Below are positions 8,216 to 16,078 of a stretch of DNA of 64,000 nt, one piece after another. The notes beneath the pieces were generated by a model. That model searched no databases and was not told where the DNA came from. It saw only the letters and a list, made by a program, of their open reading frames with translations. A program made the position numbers and the translations under genes. This stretch comes from an uncultured Oscillospiraceae bacterium (lineage in GTDB: Bacteria; Bacillota; Clostridia; Oscillospirales; Oscillospiraceae): the NCBI GenBank assembly GCA_934622035.1, contig CAKTVG010000007.1, positions 39,666-103,665 of the forward strand, in the 5' to 3' direction. Within the stretch, counting starts at the first letter, position 1. The number at the start of each line of letters is the position of its first letter.

Positions 8216-9424
8216 TCATTCACAGATTCCGGCGCGGAGCTTTAAGGTCAGGATGCGCAGGACGCTTTCGTCGATGCGCGCCTGCGTCAGGCTGCCGTCC
8301 GCCGCGGCGTCCAGCACGCCCTGCACGGCCTGCTCCAAATTTTCCGGCATGAGGACGATGTCGCACCCGGCCTGAAGTGCCAGCACCGCCGCCTCAGCGG
8401 GGGTGTAATATTCCGTAATCGCGCCCATTTCGTGGGAGTCCGTAATGACCACGCCCGCGAAGCCCAGCTCGCCGCGCAGCAGGTCCGTCACAACAACGGG
8501 CGAGAGGTCGCAGGGGACGTCGCTGCCCGTGACGTTCGGCGCGGACATGTGGGAAATCATCACCAGCCCCGCGCCCGCCGCGATTCCCGCGCGGAAGGGG
8601 ACAAGCTCCGTCCCGCGCAGCTCGTCCGCCGTGCGCTGCGTCACGGATGCGCCCTTGTGGGAGTCGGCCTCCGTACTGCCGTGGCCGGGGAAATGCTTCA
8701 GGCAGGAGAGCACGCCGCCGGATTGCAGGCCGTCCACCATCGCCGCGACCATCTCGGCCGCGACGGCCGGGTCGCTGCTGAAGGAGCGGTTGCCGATCTC
8801 GCGGTTGTTGGGATTTGTGACCACGTCTGCCACGGGTGCAAAGTCGAGATTGAAGCCGAAGGCAGAGATGTCCGCGGCAATCGTCGCGCCGGCGTCCCGC
8901 ACGGCACCGGCATCGCCCGCCGCGCCGTACTGCGCCATGGGCGCGAAGGCCGTGGTACCGAGCTTATCGCTCACCCGCGCGACCAGGCCGCCCTCCTCGT
9001 CCACGCCGATGAAAAGCGGAATGCGGCTGAAGCGCTGCGCGCCTGCAATCAGCTGCGCGGTCTGCTCGCGCGATTCCAGATTGTCCGCAAAGCAGATGAT
9101 GCCGCCGACGGGCAGACGCTCCAGCGCCTCGCGCAGGGCGTCGTTTGCCTCCGTGACGGCCTCGCCGTTCGTCAGCGATTGCGGCGTGACGATAAAGAGC
9201 TGGCAGACGCGCTCCTGCGCGGTCATGCCGTCCAGAAGCGCCTGTGCGCGCTGCCGCAGCAGCGTCTCGGCATCCGGCTCCGTCGGTGCGTCCGTCACGG
9301 TGGGCGCCTGCGTGTCCGTTGCGATCACCGGCTGCGTTGGCGCAGCGCTGGGCAGCGGCTCCTCCACGCCGCAGGCTGTCAAAAGAAAAAGAAGTCCAAG
9401 AACAAGGACAGTCCATCGTCTCAT
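8216..9424 (-). CDS. nagZ: Beta-N-acetylhexosaminidase lipoprotein, glycoside hydrolase family 3 (NagZ-like)
   Basis: 402 residues. Removes terminal N-acetylglucosamine, usually from peptidoglycan fragments. A lipoprotein signal LLFLLTACG (lipobox Cys near residue 18) is followed by a Thr/Pro/Ala linker, then the GH3 barrel. It has the family hallmark KHFPGHGSTEADSHKG with the catalytic His, GFNLDFAPVADVVTNPNN and VITDSHEMGAI with the nucleophile Asp. Being an exported lipoprotein, it would act outside the cell on muropeptides, unlike cytoplasmic Gram-negative NagZ. It is a single gene with its own promoter. Confidence 0.9.
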   Translation of the reverse strand: MRRWTVLVLGLLFLLTACGVEEPLPSAAPTQPVIATDTQAPTVTDAPTEPDAETLLRQRAQALLDGMTAQERVCQLFIVTPQSLTNGEAVTEANDALREALERLPVGGIICFADNLESREQTAQLIAGAQRFSRIPLFIGVDEEGGLVARVSDKLGTTAFAPMAQYGAAGDAGAVRDAGATIAADISAFGFNLDFAPVADVVTNPNNREIGNRSFSSDPAVAAEMVAAMVDGLQSGGVLSCLKHFPGHGSTEADSHKGASVTQRTADELRGTELVPFRAGIAAGAGLVMISHMSAPNVTGSDVPCDLSPVVVTDLLRGELGFAGVVITDSHEMGAITEYYTPAEAAVLALQAGCDIVLMPENLEQAVQGVLDAAADGSLTQARIDESVLRILTLKLRAGICE

Positions 9425-9447
9425 GGCGAATTCCTCCTTATTCTACG

Positions 9448-9476
9448 ATTATAGCCGCTGCCGCGCGGAAATACAA
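9448..9476 (-). promoter_or_regulatory. Sigma-A promoter of the NagZ-like gene
   Basis: On the minus strand TTGTAT (9471-9476), 17 bases, TATAAT (9448-9453), with AAGGAGG and the ATG just downstream. Confidence 0.75.
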
Positions 9477-9493
9477 GACCTCCGCGGCAGGAG

Positions 9494-9522
9494 TTGACAA
9501 TCATCAAATTTCTGGATATACT
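9494..9522 (+). promoter_or_regulatory. Strong sigma-A promoter of the topoisomerase operon
   Basis: TTGACA (9494-9499), 17 bases, TATACT (9517-9522). Its transcript would carry a leader of about 230 bases that includes the long inverted repeat at 9553-9700. Confidence 0.8.
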
Positions 9523-9552
9523 TATATTAATATATCGAAAACTCTGAAGAAA

Positions 9553-9705
9553 TCCTCTGCGGCGGACGCCGGATCTTTTCCGCCAACTCGTCGGCTTGAA
9601 AAACCTGAAAGGCATCCAGTATTCCTGCGTTTTCCAAGCCTTGATTTGACGAAAAATCTCTCGCCGTCCGTTCTTGCTGATTTCATCAGAGCTTTCTTAT
9701 GGTCT
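9553..9705. repeat. Long inverted-repeat element, copy A
   Basis: About 130-150 bases closely related to 41206-41360. Shared segments include GGATCTTTTC, GCCAACTC, TTGAAAAAC, TCCTGCGTTTTCCAA, GATTTGAC and AAAAATCTCTCGC. The left half, read as reverse complement, matches the right half (GTTTT.CAAGCC ... AAAA.ATC ... CCGTCCG), so the element folds into one long imperfect hairpin. It fills most of the 334-base gap before the topoisomerase genes. No reading frame is conserved between copies. Confidence 0.8.
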
Positions 9706-9717
9706 TGTAAAAATTAG

Positions 9718-9742
9718 ATATCTGTGCGCAGGGCGCACAGAT
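9718..9742 (+). promoter_or_regulatory. GC-rich hairpin just upstream of the topoisomerase ribosome-binding site
   Basis: ATCTGTGCGC, loop AGG, GCGCACAGAT, with no U-tract. It ends a few bases before GTGAGGG, the Shine-Dalgarno region, so it may affect translation or protect the mRNA end. Confidence 0.4.
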
Positions 9743-9758
9743 CGTCGTGAGGGATACT

Positions 9759-11738
9759 ATGGCAAAAAAACAGGTTTACGGAAACGAAAGCATTACCACG
9801 CTCAAAGGCGCGGACCGCGTGCGCAAGCGCCCGGCGGTTATCTTCGGCTCGGACGGGCTGGACGGCTGCGAGCACGCCGTCTTTGAAATTCTCTCCAACG
9901 CCATCGACGAGGCGCGCGAGGGCTACGGCAATCTCGTAATCGTCACGCGCTACGAGGATCACAGCATCGAGGTCGAGGACTTCGGCCGCGGCTGCCCCGT
10001 GGACTGGAACGAAAAGGAGCAGCGCTATAACTGGGAGCTGGTCTTCTGCGAAATGTACGCCGGCGGCAAGTATAACAACAACGCCGGGACAAACTATGAA
10101 TACAGCCTCGGCCTGAACGGCCTGGGCACCTGCGCCACGCAGTACGCCTCGCGCTATTTTGACGCGCGGGTCTACCGCGACGGCTTCAAATATACGCTCC
10201 ACTTTGAGCGCGGCAACATCGTCGGCAAGATGGTCAAGGAGCCCGCCGACCGCAAAAAGACCGGCTCCTGCTTCCGCTGGCTGCCCGATCTGGAGGTCTT
10301 CACGGACATCAACATTCCCGTGGAATACTACCTTGACACGCTCAAGCGGCAGGCCGTCGTGAACGCGGGCGTGACCTTCCGCTTCCGCAACCAGGTGGGC
10401 GGGAAGTTTGAAACGACGGAATTCTGCTATGAACACGGCATTCTGGACTATATCACCGAGCTGACCGAGGGCAACGCCTTCACCATGCCGCAGTACTGGG
10501 AGACGGAGCGCAAGGGCCGCGACCGCGAGGATAAGCCGGAATACAAGGTGAAGATCACGGCGGCGGTGTGCTTCTCCCGCAGTCTGAGCAGGCTGGAATA
10601 TTATCACAATTCCTCCTGGCTGGAGCACGGCGGCGCGCCGGACAAGGCCGCGCGGAACGCCTTTGTCTACGCCATCGACGCCTATCTCAAGCAGACGGGC
10701 AAATATGTGAAGAACGAATCGAAAATCACCTTTCAGGACGTGGCCGACTGCCTTGTGCTGGTGACGAACTGCTTCTCCACGCAGACGTCCTATGAAAACC
10801 AGACGAAAAAATCCATCAACAACAAGTTTATTCAGGAGGCCATGACGGAGTTCTTCCGCAGCCGCCTTCAGGTCTACTTCATCGAAAACAAGGGCGAGGC
10901 CGACAAGATCGCCGAGCAGGTGCTCATCAACAAGCGCAGCCGCGAAACGGCCGAGCGCGCCCGCGTGACCGTGAAGAAGAAGCTCTCCGGCAATCTGGAT
11001 ATCTCCAACCGTGTGCAGAAGTTCGTCGACTGCCGCAGCCGCGACGCGGAAAAGCGCGAATTGTATATCGTCGAGGGCGATTCCGCTATGGGCGCGGTCA
11101 AGCTCTCGCGCGACGCGGAATTCCAGGGCATCATGCCCGTGCGCGGCAAGATCCTCAACTGCCTCAAGGCAGACTACGCCCGCATTTTCAAGAGCGAGAT
11201 CATCACCGATCTGCTGCGCGTGATGGGCTGCGGTGTGGAGGTCAAGGACAAGCACGTCAAGGACCTGGCTTCCTTCGACCTGTCCGCCCTGCGCTGGAGC
11301 AAGATCATCATCTGCACCGATGCCGACGTGGACGGCTACCAGATCCGCACGCTGATTCTGACGATGCTCTACCGCCTTGTGCCCACGCTCATCCGCGAGG
11401 GCTATGTGTATATCGCGGAATCTCCGCTCTTTGAGATCACGACGAAGGACAAGACCTATTTTGCCTACACCGAAAAGGAAAAGGCGGAAATTCTCAAAAA
11501 GCTCGACGGGCAGAGGTGCGCCGTCGCGCGCTCCAAGGGTCTCGGCGAAAACGAGCCGGAGATGATGTGGCTGACGACGATGAACCCCGCCTCGCGGCGG
11601 CTCATCAAGGTCATGCCGGAGGAGGCGGAAAAGACCGCGCTCTATTTTGACCTGCTGCTGGGCGACAATCTCGCCGGGCGCAAGGATTATATCGCGGAAA
11701 ACGGCAGCCAGTATCTCGACCTGGCTGACCTGTCGTAA
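9759..11738 (+). CDS. parE: Type IIA DNA topoisomerase subunit B (diverged ParE/GyrB-like)
   Basis: 659 residues; the ATPase/Toprim subunit of a type II topoisomerase. The GHKL ATPase domain starts with VRKRPAVIFGS and HAVFEILSNAIDEAREG (Asn and Asp for Mg-ATP). The Toprim part carries ELYIVEGDSAMGAVK and IIICTDADVDGYQIRTL. These depart from the near-universal EGDSAGGSAK and DADVDGAHIRTL, and the ATP-lid region reads YSLGLNGLGTCATQYA instead of a GLHGVGAS form. This is therefore a distinct, diverged lineage and probably not the cell's only gyrase. The start is ATG 9759 behind GAGGG. It pairs with the A subunit 15 bases downstream. Confidence 0.88.
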   Translation: MAKKQVYGNESITTLKGADRVRKRPAVIFGSDGLDGCEHAVFEILSNAIDEAREGYGNLVIVTRYEDHSIEVEDFGRGCPVDWNEKEQRYNWELVFCEMYAGGKYNNNAGTNYEYSLGLNGLGTCATQYASRYFDARVYRDGFKYTLHFERGNIVGKMVKEPADRKKTGSCFRWLPDLEVFTDINIPVEYYLDTLKRQAVVNAGVTFRFRNQVGGKFETTEFCYEHGILDYITELTEGNAFTMPQYWETERKGRDREDKPEYKVKITAAVCFSRSLSRLEYYHNSSWLEHGGAPDKAARNAFVYAIDAYLKQTGKYVKNESKITFQDVADCLVLVTNCFSTQTSYENQTKKSINNKFIQEAMTEFFRSRLQVYFIENKGEADKIAEQVLINKRSRETAERARVTVKKKLSGNLDISNRVQKFVDCRSRDAEKRELYIVEGDSAMGAVKLSRDAEFQGIMPVRGKILNCLKADYARIFKSEIITDLLRVMGCGVEVKDKHVKDLASFDLSALRWSKIIICTDADVDGYQIRTLILTMLYRLVPTLIREGYVYIAESPLFEITTKDKTYFAYTEKEKAEILKKLDGQRCAVARSKGLGENEPEMMWLTTMNPASRRLIKVMPEEAEKTALYFDLLLGDNLAGRKDYIAENGSQYLDLADLS

Positions 11739-11753
11739 GGGAGGGGACGTTCT

Positions 11754-13994
11754 ATGGCGAGAAAGAAAAAGGAACCGGAGCAGAAGAAGCTCGCGCCCAC
11801 GAACGTCGAGGGACTGCATGCGGAGGTCCTGGAGCAGCCGATCACCGACACCCTGACCGTCAACTATATGCCCTATGCGATGTCCGTCATCGTCTCCCGC
11901 GCAATTCCGGAGATCGACGGCTTCAAGCCCTCGCACCGTAAGCTCCTGTACACCATGTACAAAATGGGCCTTTTGAACGGCGCGCGCCGCAAGTCGGCGG
12001 ACATCGTCGGCCAGACCATGGGCCTGAACCCTCACGGCGACGCCGCAATTTATGAGACCATGGTCCGCCTGGCTCGCGGCAATGAGGCGCTGCTCGCGCC
12101 CTTCGTCGATTCCAAGGGCAACTTCGGCAAGGTCTATTCCCGCGACATGGCCTACGCCGCCTCACGTTACACCGAGGCAAAGCTCGAGCCGATCTGCGCC
12201 GAGATTTTCCGGGACATCGATTCGGAAACGGTCGATTTTGTGGACAATTATTCCAACACGATGAAGGAGCCGGTGCTCCTGCCCACGGCCTATCCGAACG
12301 TGCTTGTTTCGGCCAACACGGGCATCGCCGTCGGTATGGCCAGCAACATCTGCGGCTTCAACCTACGCGAGGTCTGCCGCGCGACCGCCGCGTGGATCAA
12401 AAATCCGGACTGCGACCTGCTGGAGGTTATGCCCGCGCCGGATTTCCCGACGGGCGGCGAGATTCTCTACAACGCCGCGGAAATGGCGGAGGTCTACCGC
12501 ACGGGCCGCGGCTCCGTGAAAATCCGCGCCCGCTGGCGCTATGTCAAAGAGGGAAACCTCATCGAGGTCTATGAAATTCCCTACACCACGACCACCGAGG
12601 CCATTATCGACAAGGTTTCCGAGCTGATCAAGGCCGGAAAAATCCGCGAAATCGCGGATATGCGCGACGAAACCGACCTCTCCGGCCTCAAGCTGACCAT
12701 AGACCTCAAGCGCGGCGTCGATCCGGACAAGCTCATGCAGAAGCTCTTCCGCTCCACGCCGCTGCTCGACAGCTTTGCCTGCAACTTCAATATTCTGATT
12801 GCCGGCATGCCGCGCGTGCTGGGCGTGCGCGAGATCATCGAGGAATGGACGGCCTGGCGGACGGAGTGCGTGCGGCGCCGCGTGTACTTCCAGAAGCGCA
12901 AAAAAACCGAAAAGCTGCATCTGCTCAAGGGTCTGCGCCGCATCCTGCTCGACATCGACAAGGCCATCCGCATCATCCGTGAGACGGAGTCTGACGCGGA
13001 GGTCATCCCGAACCTCATGATCGGCTTCGGCATCGACCAGATTCAGGCCGAGTACGTCGCGGAGATCAAGCTGCGCAACATCAACAAGGAATACATTCTC
13101 AAGCGCACGCAGGAGGTCGATGCGCTGGCCGCCGAAATTGCGGAGCTGGACGCTCTCCTCGGCAGCGAGCGGCGCATCCGCGAGGTGATCGTCGGCGAGC
13201 TGAACGCCATTGCGGAAAAATACGGAAAGGATCGCCGCACGGGCATTGTCTATGACCATGAAATCGAGACGCCCGAGGAGGAAGAGGCCGTCCCGGATTA
13301 TCCCGTGACCGTGTTCGTCTCCCGCGAGGGCTATTTCAAAAAAATCACGGCGCAGTCTCTGCGCATGTCCGGCGAGCAGCGCTTTAAGGAGGGCGATGCG
13401 CTGAAAACCACCTGCGAGACGACAAACGCCGCCGAGCTTCTGATCTTCACCGACCGCTATCAGGTCTACAAGGCGCGCTGTGCCGATTTCGACGACAGCA
13501 AGGCCTCCCTCCTCGGCGACTACCTGCCGACAAAGCTGGGCTTTGACGAGGGCGAGAGCGTCCTGGACGTCTGCTTCCCCGGAGACTATACCGGAAGCGT
13601 GGTCTTCGTGTTTGAAAACGGCAAGGTCGCCAAGGTGGAGCTTGCCGCCTATCAGACGAAATCCAACCGCCGCAAGCTCACGGGCGCCTACTCCGACAAG
13701 AGTCCTCTGAAGGCGGTGTTCCTGCTCAAGGAGGATGTGCAGCTTGCGCTTTACTCCACGGAGGGCCGTGCGCTCATCTTCTCCACGGCGCAGCTTGCCG
13801 CCAAGACCACGCGCAGCACGCAGGGCGTCGCCGTAATGACGCTCAAGCGCAAGGCCGTGCTCGACCGCGCCGCCCTGCTGGAGTCCAGCGGCATTGTCAA
13901 CGCCGCCCGCTACCGCACCCGTACCATTCCCGCCGCCGGCGCGCTGCTGCGCGAGGAGGACGCGGAGGAAAAACAGATCGTAATGGAGATTTGA
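11754..13994 (+). CDS. parC: Type IIA DNA topoisomerase subunit A (diverged ParC-like)
   Basis: 746 residues; the DNA-cleaving subunit. VNYMPYAMSVIVSRAIPEIDGFKPSHRKLL opens the winged-helix domain, the catalytic tyrosine is Tyr139 in ASRYTEAKL, and a coiled-coil tower follows. The C-terminal beta-pinwheel is short and I see no GyrA box (QRRGGKG), so topoisomerase IV-like activity is more likely than gyrase. The quinolone-determining loop reads MGLNPHGDAAIYE: one residue shorter than GKYHPHGDS and with Ala97 where sensitive enzymes have Ser. It forms an operon with the B subunit, and the YitT gene follows after 3 bases. Confidence 0.88.
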   Translation: MARKKKEPEQKKLAPTNVEGLHAEVLEQPITDTLTVNYMPYAMSVIVSRAIPEIDGFKPSHRKLLYTMYKMGLLNGARRKSADIVGQTMGLNPHGDAAIYETMVRLARGNEALLAPFVDSKGNFGKVYSRDMAYAASRYTEAKLEPICAEIFRDIDSETVDFVDNYSNTMKEPVLLPTAYPNVLVSANTGIAVGMASNICGFNLREVCRATAAWIKNPDCDLLEVMPAPDFPTGGEILYNAAEMAEVYRTGRGSVKIRARWRYVKEGNLIEVYEIPYTTTTEAIIDKVSELIKAGKIREIADMRDETDLSGLKLTIDLKRGVDPDKLMQKLFRSTPLLDSFACNFNILIAGMPRVLGVREIIEEWTAWRTECVRRRVYFQKRKKTEKLHLLKGLRRILLDIDKAIRIIRETESDAEVIPNLMIGFGIDQIQAEYVAEIKLRNINKEYILKRTQEVDALAAEIAELDALLGSERRIREVIVGELNAIAEKYGKDRRTGIVYDHEIETPEEEEAVPDYPVTVFVSREGYFKKITAQSLRMSGEQRFKEGDALKTTCETTNAAELLIFTDRYQVYKARCADFDDSKASLLGDYLPTKLGFDEGESVLDVCFPGDYTGSVVFVFENGKVAKVELAAYQTKSNRRKLTGAYSDKSPLKAVFLLKEDVQLALYSTEGRALIFSTAQLAAKTTRSTQGVAVMTLKRKAVLDRAALLESSGIVNAARYRTRTIPAAGALLREEDAEEKQIVMEI

Positions 13995-13997
13995 GAG

Positions 13998-14873
13998 ATG
14001 AAACACAGCAAATCGCTTCTTGTGCGGAACTTTTTGATGATTGCCCTGGGCAGCGCCATCTTCTCCCTCGGCTTTGACCTCTTTCTGGAGCCGGCGGGCA
14101 TCAGCTGCGGCGGCGTCTCCGGCATCGCCATGCTGATCGTCTACGCAACGCGCTCAAAATTCCTCACGGTCGGCATTCTCAGCGCACTGATTAACCTGCC
14201 GCTGTTCTTCTTCGGTTACAGAAAAATCGGCAAGCTGTTTTTCTTCGGCAGCCTTTTGGGCATGGTCGTCACCTCCGTGGGCTTCGACCTCTTCGCCAAG
14301 ATTTTGCCCATTCCGCAGACGGAGCCGCTGGTCGCGGCCATCTTCGGCGGCGTGATCATCGGCGGCGGCCTCGGCATCGTGTTCATCGCGGGCGCCTCAA
14401 CCGGCGGCGTGGATATCGTCGCGCGGCTTCTGAAGCTGAAATTCCGCAATTTCCCCATCGGCAAAATTCTTCTGTGCATGGACCTGTGCACCGCCGTCGC
14501 CACCGGCATTGTCTACGGCGAGTTCAACAACACGCTCTACAGCGTCATTACGCTGGTGATTTCCTCGGTTGTGCTGGACAAGGTCGTCTACGGCATGGAC
14601 TATTCCAAGGTCGCGCTGATCATCTCCGACCGCTACGAGGAAATTGCCCAGGCCATCGACAGCCAGCTCGACCGCGGCGTGACGCTCCTGCGCGGCCAGG
14701 GCTTCTACCGCCGCTGCGATAAGTACGTCCTTCTGAGCGCGGTCAAGCGTAAGCAGCTTGCCCAGCTGAAGGATCTGGTCATGTCCATCGACCCGGATGC
14801 CTTCCTGATCCTGCAGGATGCGCATCAGGTGCTGGGCGACGGCTTCAAGCGCTACGACCGTAACGAGCTTTAA
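13998..14873 (+). CDS. YitT family membrane protein (DUF161/DUF2179)
   Basis: 291 residues. The N-terminal two thirds hold about five or six hydrophobic helices with FDLFLEPAGISCGGVSGIA and FIAGASTGGVDIVARLLK, both typical of YitT. A C-terminal soluble DUF2179 domain follows (ALIISDRYEEIAQAIDSQLDRGVTLLRGQG). The family occurs widely in Firmicutes and its function is not established; transport is suspected. It begins 3 bases after the topoisomerase A stop, so it is very likely on the same mRNA. Confidence 0.9.
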   Translation: MKHSKSLLVRNFLMIALGSAIFSLGFDLFLEPAGISCGGVSGIAMLIVYATRSKFLTVGILSALINLPLFFFGYRKIGKLFFFGSLLGMVVTSVGFDLFAKILPIPQTEPLVAAIFGGVIIGGGLGIVFIAGASTGGVDIVARLLKLKFRNFPIGKILLCMDLCTAVATGIVYGEFNNTLYSVITLVISSVVLDKVVYGMDYSKVALIISDRYEEIAQAIDSQLDRGVTLLRGQGFYRRCDKYVLLSAVKRKQLAQLKDLVMSIDPDAFLILQDAHQVLGDGFKRYDRNEL

Positions 14874-14892
14874 CGGAAAGGAGGCGCGGCGG

Positions 14893-15984
14893 ATGAAGCG
14901 CCTGACCCTTGCGCTCCTGCTTCTGGCGCTGCTTTTTACGGCAGCGGGCTGCGGGCGCATCATCAAAAACGACTACCGCTCCGTCGAGCCTCACAGCGAG
15001 CCGAGCGGCGGCGCGCAGGCGCAGCCGCAGGAGGAGCAGATTCCCGTGGTCGGCAACCGCAACGAGCTGCGCGGCAACGTGCTCTCCTTTGTCCGCAGCT
15101 GGACGGAGCTGGGCACGCTCAGGGTGCGCGGCTACGACGGCGACATCTCCGCCGACCTCGCCGAAACAATCAACTATATCACCAAGGAGGACCCCACGGG
15201 GGCCTATGCGCTGGACTATGCCGACGCGGAGCTGACCGGCAGCGCCGCCGAGGGCACGATAGAGGTGCGGCTGGTCTTCCGCCGCTCCGCCGCGGAGATC
15301 GACTCCATCGTGACCGTCAGCGGTCACGCGGACGCGGACGGGAAAATCCGCGCGGCGCTGGCGAACTTCGACAGCGCGCTGACGCTGCGCATCCGAAACT
15401 ATGAGGAAGCGGACTTTGCCGAAGAGATCCGCAGCTACTGCCTGTGCAATCCCGCGCTGACGCCGGTGCTGCCGGAGGTTTCGGCGAGCGTCTACCCGCA
15501 GGAGGGCCAGACGCGCATTCTGGAGCTGCATTTCACCTACGCCGCGACGCGCGACGAGATGCGCCTGATGCGCAGCGCCATGGAAACGCTGCTGACCTCC
15601 GCCTCGGCCTATATCCGTTCCGGCGAGGACGACACGGAGCGGCTTTCGCTTCTGCTGCGCTATCTGGTCGTCAGCCGGAGCTATGCACCCCTCGAGGGAG
15701 AGACGGACCGCCCGGCCTATCAGCTTCTGCGCGAGCGGCAGGCGGACAGCCTGGCCTTTGCCAGCGCGGTGTGCGCCGTGTGCCGTCAGGCGGGCATCGA
15801 CTGCGAGCTGATCGAGGGCACGCGCGGCGGCGAACCCTGGGCCTGGAACCGCATCCGCATGGGCGGCGAGAGCTGCGAGGTGGACTTCATGCGCGCCGAG
15901 CTGCTGGACGAGACGGAGCTGACCCTGCTGACGCCGGAGCTTCTGGCGGAAGAGGGATACCTGGCGCAGGAATCCGGCAATTGA
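14893..15984 (+). CDS. Lipoprotein with a degenerate transglutaminase-like domain
   Basis: 363 residues. A lipoprotein signal ends in LFTAAGCG (Cys near residue 19), then comes a polar linker. Residues about 260-340 resemble a transglutaminase/protease core: FASAVCAVCRQAGIDCELIEGTRGG, then EPWAWNRIRMGGESCEVDFM. Where active members have Cys, His and Asp, this protein has Ser286, Trp316 and Asp331, so it is probably not a working enzyme but may bind peptides or wall material. The start ATG follows GGAGGCGCGG. It lies between YitT and a cell-wall deacetylase, suggesting an envelope role. Confidence 0.6.
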   Translation: MKRLTLALLLLALLFTAAGCGRIIKNDYRSVEPHSEPSGGAQAQPQEEQIPVVGNRNELRGNVLSFVRSWTELGTLRVRGYDGDISADLAETINYITKEDPTGAYALDYADAELTGSAAEGTIEVRLVFRRSAAEIDSIVTVSGHADADGKIRAALANFDSALTLRIRNYEEADFAEEIRSYCLCNPALTPVLPEVSASVYPQEGQTRILELHFTYAATRDEMRLMRSAMETLLTSASAYIRSGEDDTERLSLLLRYLVVSRSYAPLEGETDRPAYQLLRERQADSLAFASAVCAVCRQAGIDCELIEGTRGGEPWAWNRIRMGGESCEVDFMRAELLDETELTLLTPELLAEEGYLAQESGN

Positions 15985-16078
15985 TTAACATAATTTTTTC
16001 AGACGGAGGGAACTATTTGCAGTTTTCTTCGTCTGATTTGTTACAGCCGTTATTAAACATAGAAAGAGAGGGGTTGTA

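Noticed and set aside
9714..12035. A 773-codon antisense frame over the topoisomerase genes
   Set aside because: It spans two clear type IIA topoisomerase genes and their junction, so it cannot be a separate gene.
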